In this document: one piece after another, positions 41,991 through 49,270 of the stretch
Position numbering within the stretch: position 1 is the first letter of the stretch
Layout of the letters: every line of letters begins with the position of its first letter
Assembly: GCA_004102645.1 (NCBI GenBank)
Contig: CP034928.1
Coordinates: 1,418,153-1,482,152, forward strand
DNA from: Candidatus Bipolaricaulis sibiricus
GTDB lineage: Bacteria > Bipolaricaulota > Bipolaricaulia > Bipolaricaulales > Bipolaricaulaceae
Direction of reading: 5' to 3'
DNA length: 64,000 nucleotides
Position numbers and translations under genes: made by a program
The notes under the pieces: generated by a model
What the model saw: only the letters and a program-made list of their open reading frames with translations
Databases searched by the model: none
What the model was told of the DNA's origin: nothing

Positions 41991-42904
41991 CCCCGCAGTC
42001 TCCGCCCCGTGAGGGAGAGGAACACGTCCTCCAAGTTGGGCTGGCGGACGGTCATGTTCTGCAGCGGAACCCCGTGCTCGCGCGACCAACGGAGCAGCGC
42101 GTCCAGCGTCCCCACAAGGTCCGGTGTCTTGACCGCCACCGCCCCGTCCTCGCGCCGCGCCTCGCCAGGGAGAGCAGCCCATGCGACGGGCGAGAGCTCC
42201 GGCGCGTCGAACTCGATGAACGAGTCCTGACCCAGGCGCGATGTGAGCTCGCGCGGGCTCCCGCGGGCGATCACCCGCCCGTGGTCCATGATGCACACCG
42301 TGTCGGACAGGGCCTCGGCCTCCTCCATGTAGTGGGTGGTGAGGATGATCGTCTTCCCGCTCCGCTTGAGGCGTTCCACGATCGCCCAGATGTTCCGACG
42401 GGCCTGGGGGTCGAGCCCTGTGGTCGGTTCGTCGAGGAAGACGAGGTCGGGATCGTTGACGAGCGCCGCGCCGAGGGCCAGACGCTGCTTCTGCCCACCA
42501 GACAGGTGCCGGACAAGGGCACCCGCCTTGTCCTCGAGCGAGACCTCCCGCAGCACCTCGGCCACTGGCCGAGGACGGTCGAAGAAGGACGCGAACAGGG
42601 CGAGCACCTCGCGCACCTTGAGGTAGGGCTCGAATCCCCCTTCTTGAAGGAGGACCCCCATCCGCCCCTTCATCGCCGGGGTCACGCGGCGAACCCGCAT
42701 CCCGAACATCTCGATCTCTCCCGAATCCGCGTCGCGGATCCCCTCAAGAATCTCCAACGTCGTCGTCTTCCCCGCTCCGTTCGGCCCAAGCAGGGTGAAG
42801 ACCGTTCCCATCGGGACGGAGAACGAGACCCCATCCACAGCGTGGATCGAGCCGTAGCTTTTCCTCAAGTCGCGCACGGACAGCAGCGGTTGTGGGTCGG
42901 TCAT
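41987..42904 (-). CDS. ABC transporter ATPase (ABC-2 exporter)
   Basis: A 305-residue ATPase of the drug/antibiotic exporter class. Walker A GPNGAGKTTTLEI, Q-loop GVLLQEGGFEPYL, signature HLSGGQKQRLALGAAL, Walker B LVFLDEPTTGLD and the H-loop TTHYMEEAEAL are present; the C-terminal 80 residues end in the NLEDVFLSLTGRR block common to this family. ATG 42904 is the better spaced of two adjacent ATGs behind GGGGAG. TATGAT (42943-42948, minus strand) is a candidate -10 element. Confidence 0.92.
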   Translation of the reverse strand: MTDPQPLLSVRDLRKSYGSIHAVDGVSFSVPMGTVFTLLGPNGAGKTTTLEILEGIRDADSGEIEMFGMRVRRVTPAMKGRMGVLLQEGGFEPYLKVREVLALFASFFDRPRPVAEVLREVSLEDKAGALVRHLSGGQKQRLALGAALVNDPDLVFLDEPTTGLDPQARRNIWAIVERLKRSGKTIILTTHYMEEAEALSDTVCIMDHGRVIARGSPRELTSRLGQDSFIEFDAPELSPVAWAALPGEARREDGAVAVKTPDLVGTLDALLRWSREHGVPLQNMTVRQPNLEDVFLSLTGRRLRG

Positions 42905-42949
42905 CATCCTCTCCCCTCGCACACCCTCAGAACCAGCGACGGATCATAG

Positions 42950-43312
42950 CTCCAGCGTCCCTCTCCCTCCACGCGGCGGGTGGCCGCGTTGAACGCACCG
43001 CCCAAGGGGCCGTCAAGACCTCACCCCGGGTGTTGCCCAAGGCAGCGAGCGGCCAGGGCGCAGGATGAGCGATTCCCTCCGCCTCCCCTCTCCTGTCCGC
43101 CGGGGCGAGGGGGGCGACCGCCCGCCCAGGAGAGGAAGGCGATCCCGTTGCCGGGGGCCCGGCACGCTGGGTAGGCCACGGTGATTCCGCGGCGACGAAG
43201 GGGGGGCTGGTGACGCCTCCTGCGGGAGCATCACGCGCTGCTGCCCGCAACCCCAAACGGGTCCGGGCCGGGGGCTCGGTATAATGCAAGCGGGCAGAGG
43301 AGGGGAAGAACC
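42950..43312. other. intergenic region between ABC exporter and cyclase genes
   Basis: This GC-rich gap of about 360 bp between two divergent genes contains no gene I can support; a 120-codon frame at 42927-43289 on the minus strand is Pro/Ala/Arg-rich and unlike protein. CAAGACCTCACCCCGGGTG at 43014-43032 matches the 14-kb repeat 19-mer at 16 of 19 positions. TATAAT at 43280-43285 is a possible -10 element for the cyclase gene, but no -35 hexamer is evident. Confidence 0.5.
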
Positions 43313-45580
43313 GTGTCTGAAGAGGAACGCCGACTGAGCGCGATCATGATCACCGACATCGTCGGATACACCCTCCTCGGGCAGACGAACGAGGACCTGT
43401 CGCTCGAGCTCCTCCAGGAGCACGACGCCATCCTCCGCCCCCTGCTCGCTTCCCACGGCGGGCGGGTGGTCAAGGCGATGGGGGATGGGTTCCTCGTTGA
43501 GTTTCCCAGCGCGCTGCAGGCCACCCGGTGCGCGATCGCAATCCAGGAACGGCTGCACGAGCGCAACGCGGCCCAGCCCCGCGAGCGCGCGATCTCGATC
43601 CGGATCGGGGTCCACGTCGGGGACGTGGTGCACCGCGAAGGCGACCTGTTTGGGGACGGCGTGAACGTGGCCTCGCGCATCGCCCCCCTCGCCGAACCCG
43701 AGGGGGTCTGCGTGTCCGCCCAGGCCTACGATCACGTGTGGAACAAGCTCAGCTACCCGCTCGTCAGCATCGGGAAGCGGGCCCTGAAGAACGTCCGCCT
43801 CCCGACCGAGGTCTACTGCGTCGCGTTCCCGTGGTCGAAGGTCCGCCCGGAGGAGCCGCGGCCGACCGACCGCAGCCGGATCGCCGTGCTTCCCCTCACG
43901 AACATCAGCCCCGACCCCGCCGACGCGTTCTTCGCCGACGGGATGACCGAGGAGCTCATCTTCACCCTGTCCAGGATCCGCGGGCTACGCGTCATCGCCC
44001 AGACCTCGGTCATGAAGTACAAGGGGACCCAGAAGTCCGTGGCGGAGATCGGCCAGGAGCTGCGGGTGGCGACCGTCCTCGAGGGGAGCGTGCGCAAGGT
44101 GGACCACCGCGTGCGGATCAACCTCCAGCTCGTGGACACCCAGAGCGAGGAGCACCTGTGGTCGGAGGCCTACGATCGGAAGCTGGAGGACGTGCTCGCG
44201 ATCCAAAGCGAGGTCGCGCGCAAGGTGGCGGAGGTCCTGGAGGTGAAGCTCCTCGCCGGCGAGGAGCGTAGGCTCCAGGAGAAGGCCGCCCGCGACGTGG
44301 ACATCTACATGCTGTACCTCAAGGGCCGCCACTTCTGGAACCAGCGCTCCGAGAGCGGCCTCCGACGGGCGGTCGAGATCTTCCAGGACGTGATTGCCGC
44401 CGACCCAAGCTACGCGCTGGCCTACGCCGGTCTCGCCGACTCGTACAGCGTGCTCGCCAGCCAAGGCCATCTCCCGGTGCACGAAGCTCTCCCGAAGGCC
44501 AAGGAGGCAGCACAGAAGGCCCTCGAGCTCGACGACAACCTCGCCGAGGCCCACGCGTCGCTGGCCCTCATCGAGTGGCTGTTCGAGCGCGACGTGGAGC
44601 GAGCCGCGGCCCGGTTCAAGCGCGCGATCGACCTCAACCCGAACTACGCCACGGCGCGCCACTGGTACGCGAACCTCCTCAGCGACGTCGGGCGGACGGC
44701 GGAGGCGCTGGCGGAGATGAAGCGGGCCCTCGCCCTCGACCCCCTGTCCCCGATCATCAACATGGCCCTGTCCGCCGTCCTGTGGGAGTCGGGGCAGTTC
44801 GCGGAAGCCCTCGACCAGCACCGCCGCGCCCAGGCCCTCGCCGCGGACTTCGTCGAGGGCCACCTCTCGCTCGCGACGGTCCTCCAGACCGCGGGGAAGT
44901 GGGCAGAGGCCGAGGCTGAGCTCAACAAGGCCCTCGACCTCGACCCCAACAGCAGCCGCGTCCGCCAGCGGTTCGCCGAGCACCTCGTGTCGCTCGGCCG
45001 GTTCGACGAGGCGCTGGAGACCCTCCACAAGGTCCTCGTGATGGAGCCCGACTCTCCGGCGGCCAACGCCGCCTACGGGTGGACCCTCGCCCTCGCCCGC
45101 CAGTACGACGAGGCCCTCGTCCAACTCGAGAAGACGCTCGACCTCGACCCGGAGAGCGTCCCGACCCGGGTGTTCCTGGGCGTCGTCTACCTCGCGCTGG
45201 GCCGGTACGAGCAGGCCCTGGAGGCGTTCCGCCAGGCCGAGGCGCGGCTGCCCAAAACCGACCGCCTGCAGACCGAGATCCAGGCGTTCCGGGTCATGAC
45301 CTACGCCGCGATGGGGGAGGTCACCGCTGCCGAGGCGAGCCTGAAGGCACTCGAGGAGAAGGAGGCCGGCCTCGGGCACGCGTTCATGGTCGCCTGCGCC
45401 CACTTCGCCCTCGGGCACCTCGAGGAGGGACTGGCTTGGCTGGACAAGTCCTACCAAATCCGCGACCCCGGGCTGCGCCTGCTCAACGTGCTCCCCTGGT
45501 TTGACGGCGCACGCTCCGACCCCCGGTTCCGGGCGTACCTGACGAAGATGGGGTTCCCGGAGGAGGGCGAGGCGAGGTAG
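43313..45580 (+). CDS. class III adenylate cyclase with TolB-like and TPR domains
   Basis: A 755-residue protein. Residues 5-165 form a class III nucleotide cyclase domain with metal-binding Asp15 and Asp58, adenine-selecting Lys54 and Asp115, and transition-state residues Asn118 and Arg122, so it should be active on ATP. Residues 190-330 match the FlgO/TolB N-terminal-like region (RIAVLPLTNISPDPADAFFADGMTEELI). The C-terminal 400 residues are about ten TPR repeats. No membrane segment. This layout is known in soil bacteria, where cAMP output is thought to respond to protein partners bound by the TPRs. GTG start behind GAGGAGGGG. Confidence 0.93.
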   Translation: MSEEERRLSAIMITDIVGYTLLGQTNEDLSLELLQEHDAILRPLLASHGGRVVKAMGDGFLVEFPSALQATRCAIAIQERLHERNAAQPRERAISIRIGVHVGDVVHREGDLFGDGVNVASRIAPLAEPEGVCVSAQAYDHVWNKLSYPLVSIGKRALKNVRLPTEVYCVAFPWSKVRPEEPRPTDRSRIAVLPLTNISPDPADAFFADGMTEELIFTLSRIRGLRVIAQTSVMKYKGTQKSVAEIGQELRVATVLEGSVRKVDHRVRINLQLVDTQSEEHLWSEAYDRKLEDVLAIQSEVARKVAEVLEVKLLAGEERRLQEKAARDVDIYMLYLKGRHFWNQRSESGLRRAVEIFQDVIAADPSYALAYAGLADSYSVLASQGHLPVHEALPKAKEAAQKALELDDNLAEAHASLALIEWLFERDVERAAARFKRAIDLNPNYATARHWYANLLSDVGRTAEALAEMKRALALDPLSPIINMALSAVLWESGQFAEALDQHRRAQALAADFVEGHLSLATVLQTAGKWAEAEAELNKALDLDPNSSRVRQRFAEHLVSLGRFDEALETLHKVLVMEPDSPAANAAYGWTLALARQYDEALVQLEKTLDLDPESVPTRVFLGVVYLALGRYEQALEAFRQAEARLPKTDRLQTEIQAFRVMTYAAMGEVTAAEASLKALEEKEAGLGHAFMVACAHFALGHLEEGLAWLDKSYQIRDPGLRLLNVLPWFDGARSDPRFRAYLTKMGFPEEGEAR

Positions 45581-45674
45581 CCGGCTCCGGCGGGGCCTGA
45601 CGTCGGGGCGTTGTGCCGCGGAGGCGCCGGGGAGACACTGGGGGCCCAGGGCACGACCCCCCAAGGAGGGCAGG

Positions 45675-46850
45675 GTGCACCCGAACCGAACCGTGGTCTC
45701 GATCCGGAGGGCTCAGAGCTACGCCGCGGCGGAGCTCGGACCCGCCGTTGCGGCCGCGCTCGCCGACCTGGGGGGGCTGTCCCCGATCGTCCCGCGGGGG
45801 GCGAAGGTGTTCGTGAAGGTGAACCACCTCTCCCCGCCCTCGCCGCCCGAGCGGGGGATCGTCACCCACCCCGCGCTCACCGCAGCGGTCCTGACACTGC
45901 TCACGGAGATCACCCCCCGCATCACCGTGGGCGACGACCTTCACGCCTCGACGCCCGACGGGTTCGAGGTTTCGGGGTACAGGGCGATGTGCGAGCGGTT
46001 GGGGGTGGAGCTCGTCAACCTTCGCGAGCTTGGGTTCACACGGATCGCCTGCAACGGCGTGGTCCTGAAGGAGGTCTACCTGGCCCGGGCCGCTGTCGAG
46101 GCTGACGTCGTGATCAACCTCCCCAAGCTGAAGACGCATTCCCTGACCCTGTTCACCGGTGCAGTGAAGAACATGTACGGCGCCATCCCTGGTGGGTTGC
46201 GGGTCGCGTTCCACGGCCAGTTCAAGAACCCGCAGGAGTTCAACCAGGTTCTGGTCGATATTTTCGCCGCTGCCTCGCCCCACCTGACGATCATGGATGG
46301 CGTCGCAGCGATGGAGGGTGCCGGGCCGGCCAACGGGTCCGTGCGCACCGTAGGGGCAATCGTCGCCAGCCGCGATGGGGTGGCGGTGGATGCAGTGGCG
46401 TGCCAGATCATCGGCCTGGATCCCCTCGCCGTGGGCACCACCCGCTACGCCCACCACCGCCACGTGGGCGTCGCCGATGCGATCGAGATCGTGGGCGACC
46501 CCATCGCCACGGTGGCAGTACCCGACTTCCGGCTCCCTCCGCTTCCCGCGGGGGCGATCGTGGGAAGGGCACCCCGATTCCTGACCCGGTTCATCACAAG
46601 CCAGATCTCGGCCCGCCCGCGCGTCGTGCCCCGCGCCTGCATCGGGTGCGGGGCGTGTGCGCGGATCTGCCCGACCGGAGCGGCGACCGTGACAGACGGA
46701 ACGGCAGCCATCAACCGCCGCACCTGCATTCGTTGCATGTGCTGTCACGAGGTGTGCCGATTCAGCGCGATCGCCCTCGGGGGATCGGCCCTGAGCGGGC
46801 TCATCCGCCCGCTGCTCCGGGCCGGCCGCCGGGCGCGCCCCCGGCCCTAG
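45675..46850 (+). CDS. DUF362 protein with two [4Fe-4S] ferredoxin motifs
   Basis: A 391-residue protein with an N-terminal DUF362 domain (residues 10-290; PKLKTHSLTLFTGAVKNMYG and DGVAAMEGAGPANG blocks) and a C-terminal bacterial ferredoxin domain with two cluster motifs, CIGCGACARICP and CIRCMCCHEVC. Such proteins are common in anaerobes and are presumed redox enzymes of unknown reaction. Start is GTG behind AAGGAGGG. The hemolysin III gene begins 1 nt after its stop codon. Confidence 0.88.
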   Translation: MHPNRTVVSIRRAQSYAAAELGPAVAAALADLGGLSPIVPRGAKVFVKVNHLSPPSPPERGIVTHPALTAAVLTLLTEITPRITVGDDLHASTPDGFEVSGYRAMCERLGVELVNLRELGFTRIACNGVVLKEVYLARAAVEADVVINLPKLKTHSLTLFTGAVKNMYGAIPGGLRVAFHGQFKNPQEFNQVLVDIFAAASPHLTIMDGVAAMEGAGPANGSVRTVGAIVASRDGVAVDAVACQIIGLDPLAVGTTRYAHHRHVGVADAIEIVGDPIATVAVPDFRLPPLPAGAIVGRAPRFLTRFITSQISARPRVVPRACIGCGACARICPTGAATVTDGTAAINRRTCIRCMCCHEVCRFSAIALGGSALSGLIRPLLRAGRRARPRP

Positions 46851-46851
46851 G

Positions 46852-47505
46852 ATGACCCGCCCTCTACCCGAGTACACCAAGGGCGAGGAGATCGCCAACG
46901 CGGTGACCCACGGCGTGGCCACTGTGCTCAGCGTGGCGGGACTGACGGCGCTGATCGTGCTCGCGGTGCTCGGGGGGAGCAACGCCGGGCAGATCGCAAG
47001 CCTCGTCGTCTACGGGACAACCCTCGTCCTCACCCACCTCGCCTCCACGCTCTACCACGCCCTCACGCACCGGGGAGCAAAGGCCGTGTTTCGGGTCCTG
47101 GACCACGCGTCAATCTACCTGCTCATTGCCGGAACCTACACCCCGTTCCTCGTGATCCGGCTGTGGAACCCGTGGGGATGGACCCTGCTCGGTGTCGTGT
47201 GGGCGATGGCCATCGCCGGTGTCCTGTTCAAGTCGCTCTTCCTCGGCCGGCTGCGCAAGGCATCCGTGGTCACCTACGTCGCGATGGGATGGCTGATCGT
47301 CGTGGCGGCACGTCAAGTTGTCGCCCACATCCCGTTGGGGGCACTGGCCCTCTTGTTCGCCGGCGGACTGATCTACACCTTGGGCATCGTGTTCTACGCG
47401 TGGAAGAAGCTTCCGTTCAACCACGCGGTCTGGCACCTGATGGTGCTCGGCGCAGGGATGTGCCACTACTTCGCGATCTTCCTCTACCTCCTCCCCCCCG
47501 CCTGA
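46852..47505 (+). CDS. hemolysin III / YqfA family membrane protein
   Basis: A 217-residue seven-helix membrane protein of the Hly-III/PAQR family (relatives of adiponectin receptors). The three zinc-binding blocks are seen: the Ser-x3-His pair STLYHAL, the DHASIYLLIAGTYTPF block, and the C-terminal HAVWHLMVLGAGMCHYFA with the two histidines. PAQR-like proteins are presumed lipid hydrolases; haemolysis is not a safe inference. It is nearly contiguous with the DUF362 gene. Confidence 0.93.
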   Translation: MTRPLPEYTKGEEIANAVTHGVATVLSVAGLTALIVLAVLGGSNAGQIASLVVYGTTLVLTHLASTLYHALTHRGAKAVFRVLDHASIYLLIAGTYTPFLVIRLWNPWGWTLLGVVWAMAIAGVLFKSLFLGRLRKASVVTYVAMGWLIVVAARQVVAHIPLGALALLFAGGLIYTLGIVFYAWKKLPFNHAVWHLMVLGAGMCHYFAIFLYLLPPA

Positions 47506-47546
47506 GGGAGGGGCGGTGTCGAGCCCGGGTATCATCCTCCCTCACG

Positions 47547-48029
47547 ATGCCGACCTACCACCTGCGCCGCCGCGAGAGGGAGATCATCGATCCTGAAGAG
47601 CTTGTGTCCGTCCTTCGTCGCAGTCGGTACATGGCAGTGGCGATGTGCCGCGGTGGCGAGGCGTACGTGGTCACGCTGAGCCACGGGTACAGCCAGGCCG
47701 AGAACGCGCTCTACTTCCACTGCGCGCGTGACGGCTTGAAGCTCGAGTTCCTGCGGGAGAATCCGTGCGTCTGCGCAACCGCGGTGGAGGATCTCGGTTA
47801 CAGGGAAAGCGAGTGCACCCACGCCTACCGCTCGGTCGTGGTTCGCGGAACGATGCACCTGGTCACGGACCCGTGCGACCTGGCCCACGGACTGCGGGTA
47901 CTTCTCGCCCATCACGAACCGGACCCCGACGCCGCAGAGCGAAAGCTCCTGCCCAACAGCGCTTCCTACGACCGGGTCGCCGTGCTCAGGCTCGACATCG
48001 CCGGCATGACTGGCAAGCGCTCCGTCTAG
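47547..48029 (+). CDS. pyridoxamine 5'-phosphate oxidase-like FMN-binding protein
   Basis: A 160-residue protein of the PNPOx-like split-barrel family, near the Nim/5-nitroimidazole reductase branch: LRRSRYMAVAMCRGGEAYVVTLSHGY, ALYFHCARDGLKLEFLRENPCVC and YRSVVVRGT are the usual blocks. It probably binds FMN and reduces small molecules; the substrate is unknown. The ATG lacks a ribosome binding site. TATCAT lies 11 nt upstream. It is convergent with the TolB-like gene. Confidence 0.88.
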   Translation: MPTYHLRRREREIIDPEELVSVLRRSRYMAVAMCRGGEAYVVTLSHGYSQAENALYFHCARDGLKLEFLRENPCVCATAVEDLGYRESECTHAYRSVVVRGTMHLVTDPCDLAHGLRVLLAHHEPDPDAAERKLLPNSASYDRVAVLRLDIAGMTGKRSV

Positions 48030-48096
48030 ACCCCAGAGACAGAGCGCACCAATGCTCCACCCAACGTCTGCCCTCCACTCCGCAAGCTCGTTAACC

Positions 48097-49137
48097 CTAC
48101 TGCACGCGGCCCGTGACCCGAAACGTCTCGACCTCTCCTGTGGTCGGCTGAACCGTTCCCCACACGTCGGGAACGAGGTAGATGCTGTACCGGTAACCCG
48201 GGCTCTTCGCGGCGTCGCGATCCGATACGAACACGAGCGACTTCCCGTCGGGAGCCGGCGACCACGCCGGCGAGAAGTCGGCCCCCGGATGCTGGGTCAC
48301 CGGGCGCTCCTCCTTCGTGAATGGGTTGATGAGGTACACGTTCCAGTCGCCTGTTCGATCCGACTCGAACGCTATCCAGTACCCTTCATCCCACTTCGGG
48401 CACCACTTCGGGTTCTGGTCTCGCTTCGGGTGTGAGGTGATCCGCTGCACGTTCCGACCATCGAAGTCCATGATGTAGATGTCGGTGTTGCCGTTCACGT
48501 CCATCGTGTATGCGATGTAGCGCCCGTCCGGCGAGACGTGAGGAGATGAGATGGGGTACTGGCTGTACGTGATCTGGGTCCAGGTGCCGCTGGGAACGTT
48601 CACCCGATAGAGCTGAGGGATCTTGCTGTACAGATCCGACACGATGATCAGGTCGCTGTGCATTCCTTGGCTGTCTTTGAGCGGGCTCCAGGCGGGCATC
48701 GAGTCGAGCCCTTGGGGCCGGTAGGTGACCCGGGTGTGGGTCCCCCTGAGGACATCGTACAGGTAGATGTTGCCCTGAGCCTGACCATGCTTGTTCGACA
48801 CGTAGGCCACGCGTGCCCCATCGGGCGAAGCGGCTGGCTCCCGGTCATCGAACGTGTCGATCGTGATTCGGGTGAGGGATTCCTCCGCCCCCGGTGCGGG
48901 AGGTGCAACGAACAGCTCCCGGGGGGCGTTTCGTCGGCCGAGGTCGGCCCGGTTGGACACGAACCAGATCGCTGTCGTCAGCTTGCCGCTGGGATCCTTC
49001 GGATCGACGTACCATCCCCACGAAGGCTGCACGTCCTCGATCGCCACCTTCTGGCTGCCCTGCCACACGACAACCAACCCGATGGCCAACACCACAGCCA
49101 GCACCAGACCGATCGCTTCCAGCGTTGCTTGTCCCAT
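48097..49137 (-). CDS. membrane-anchored TolB-like beta-propeller protein
   Basis: A 346-residue protein with one N-terminal transmembrane helix (residues 7-25) and a six-bladed TolB-like propeller: AASPDGARVAYVSNKHG, SSPHVSPDGRYIAYTMD, WCPKWDEGYWIAFESDR and SPAWSPAPDGKSLVFVSDR repeats are evident. The helix looks like an anchor rather than a cleaved signal. GAGGGGG lies near the ATG. It follows the clpC-like gene by 133 bp on the same strand and may be read from the same or its own promoter. Confidence 0.85.
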   Translation of the reverse strand: MGQATLEAIGLVLAVVLAIGLVVVWQGSQKVAIEDVQPSWGWYVDPKDPSGKLTTAIWFVSNRADLGRRNAPRELFVAPPAPGAEESLTRITIDTFDDREPAASPDGARVAYVSNKHGQAQGNIYLYDVLRGTHTRVTYRPQGLDSMPAWSPLKDSQGMHSDLIIVSDLYSKIPQLYRVNVPSGTWTQITYSQYPISSPHVSPDGRYIAYTMDVNGNTDIYIMDFDGRNVQRITSHPKRDQNPKWCPKWDEGYWIAFESDRTGDWNVYLINPFTKEERPVTQHPGADFSPAWSPAPDGKSLVFVSDRDAAKSPGYRYSIYLVPDVWGTVQPTTGEVETFRVTGRVQ

Positions 49138-49270
49138 CGCCTGCCCCCTCTGTCCGCACCCGATGCTCCCAGATCGGACTCCACGGCAAGTCTAGCGAGA
49201 TCAGCTAGAGACGTCAACACACGACCGGAACGATATTCCCAGCCTCACGGGTGCGGCGGGGACAGCGGAT

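Noticed and set aside
43280-43285. TATAAT before the cyclase gene as a confident promoter
   Set aside because: No -35 hexamer at 16-18 nt; kept only as a candidate in the intergenic entry.
42927-43289. 120-codon minus-strand frame upstream of the cyclase gene
   Set aside because: Pro/Ala/Arg-rich, no ribosome binding site, no motif; probably non-coding.
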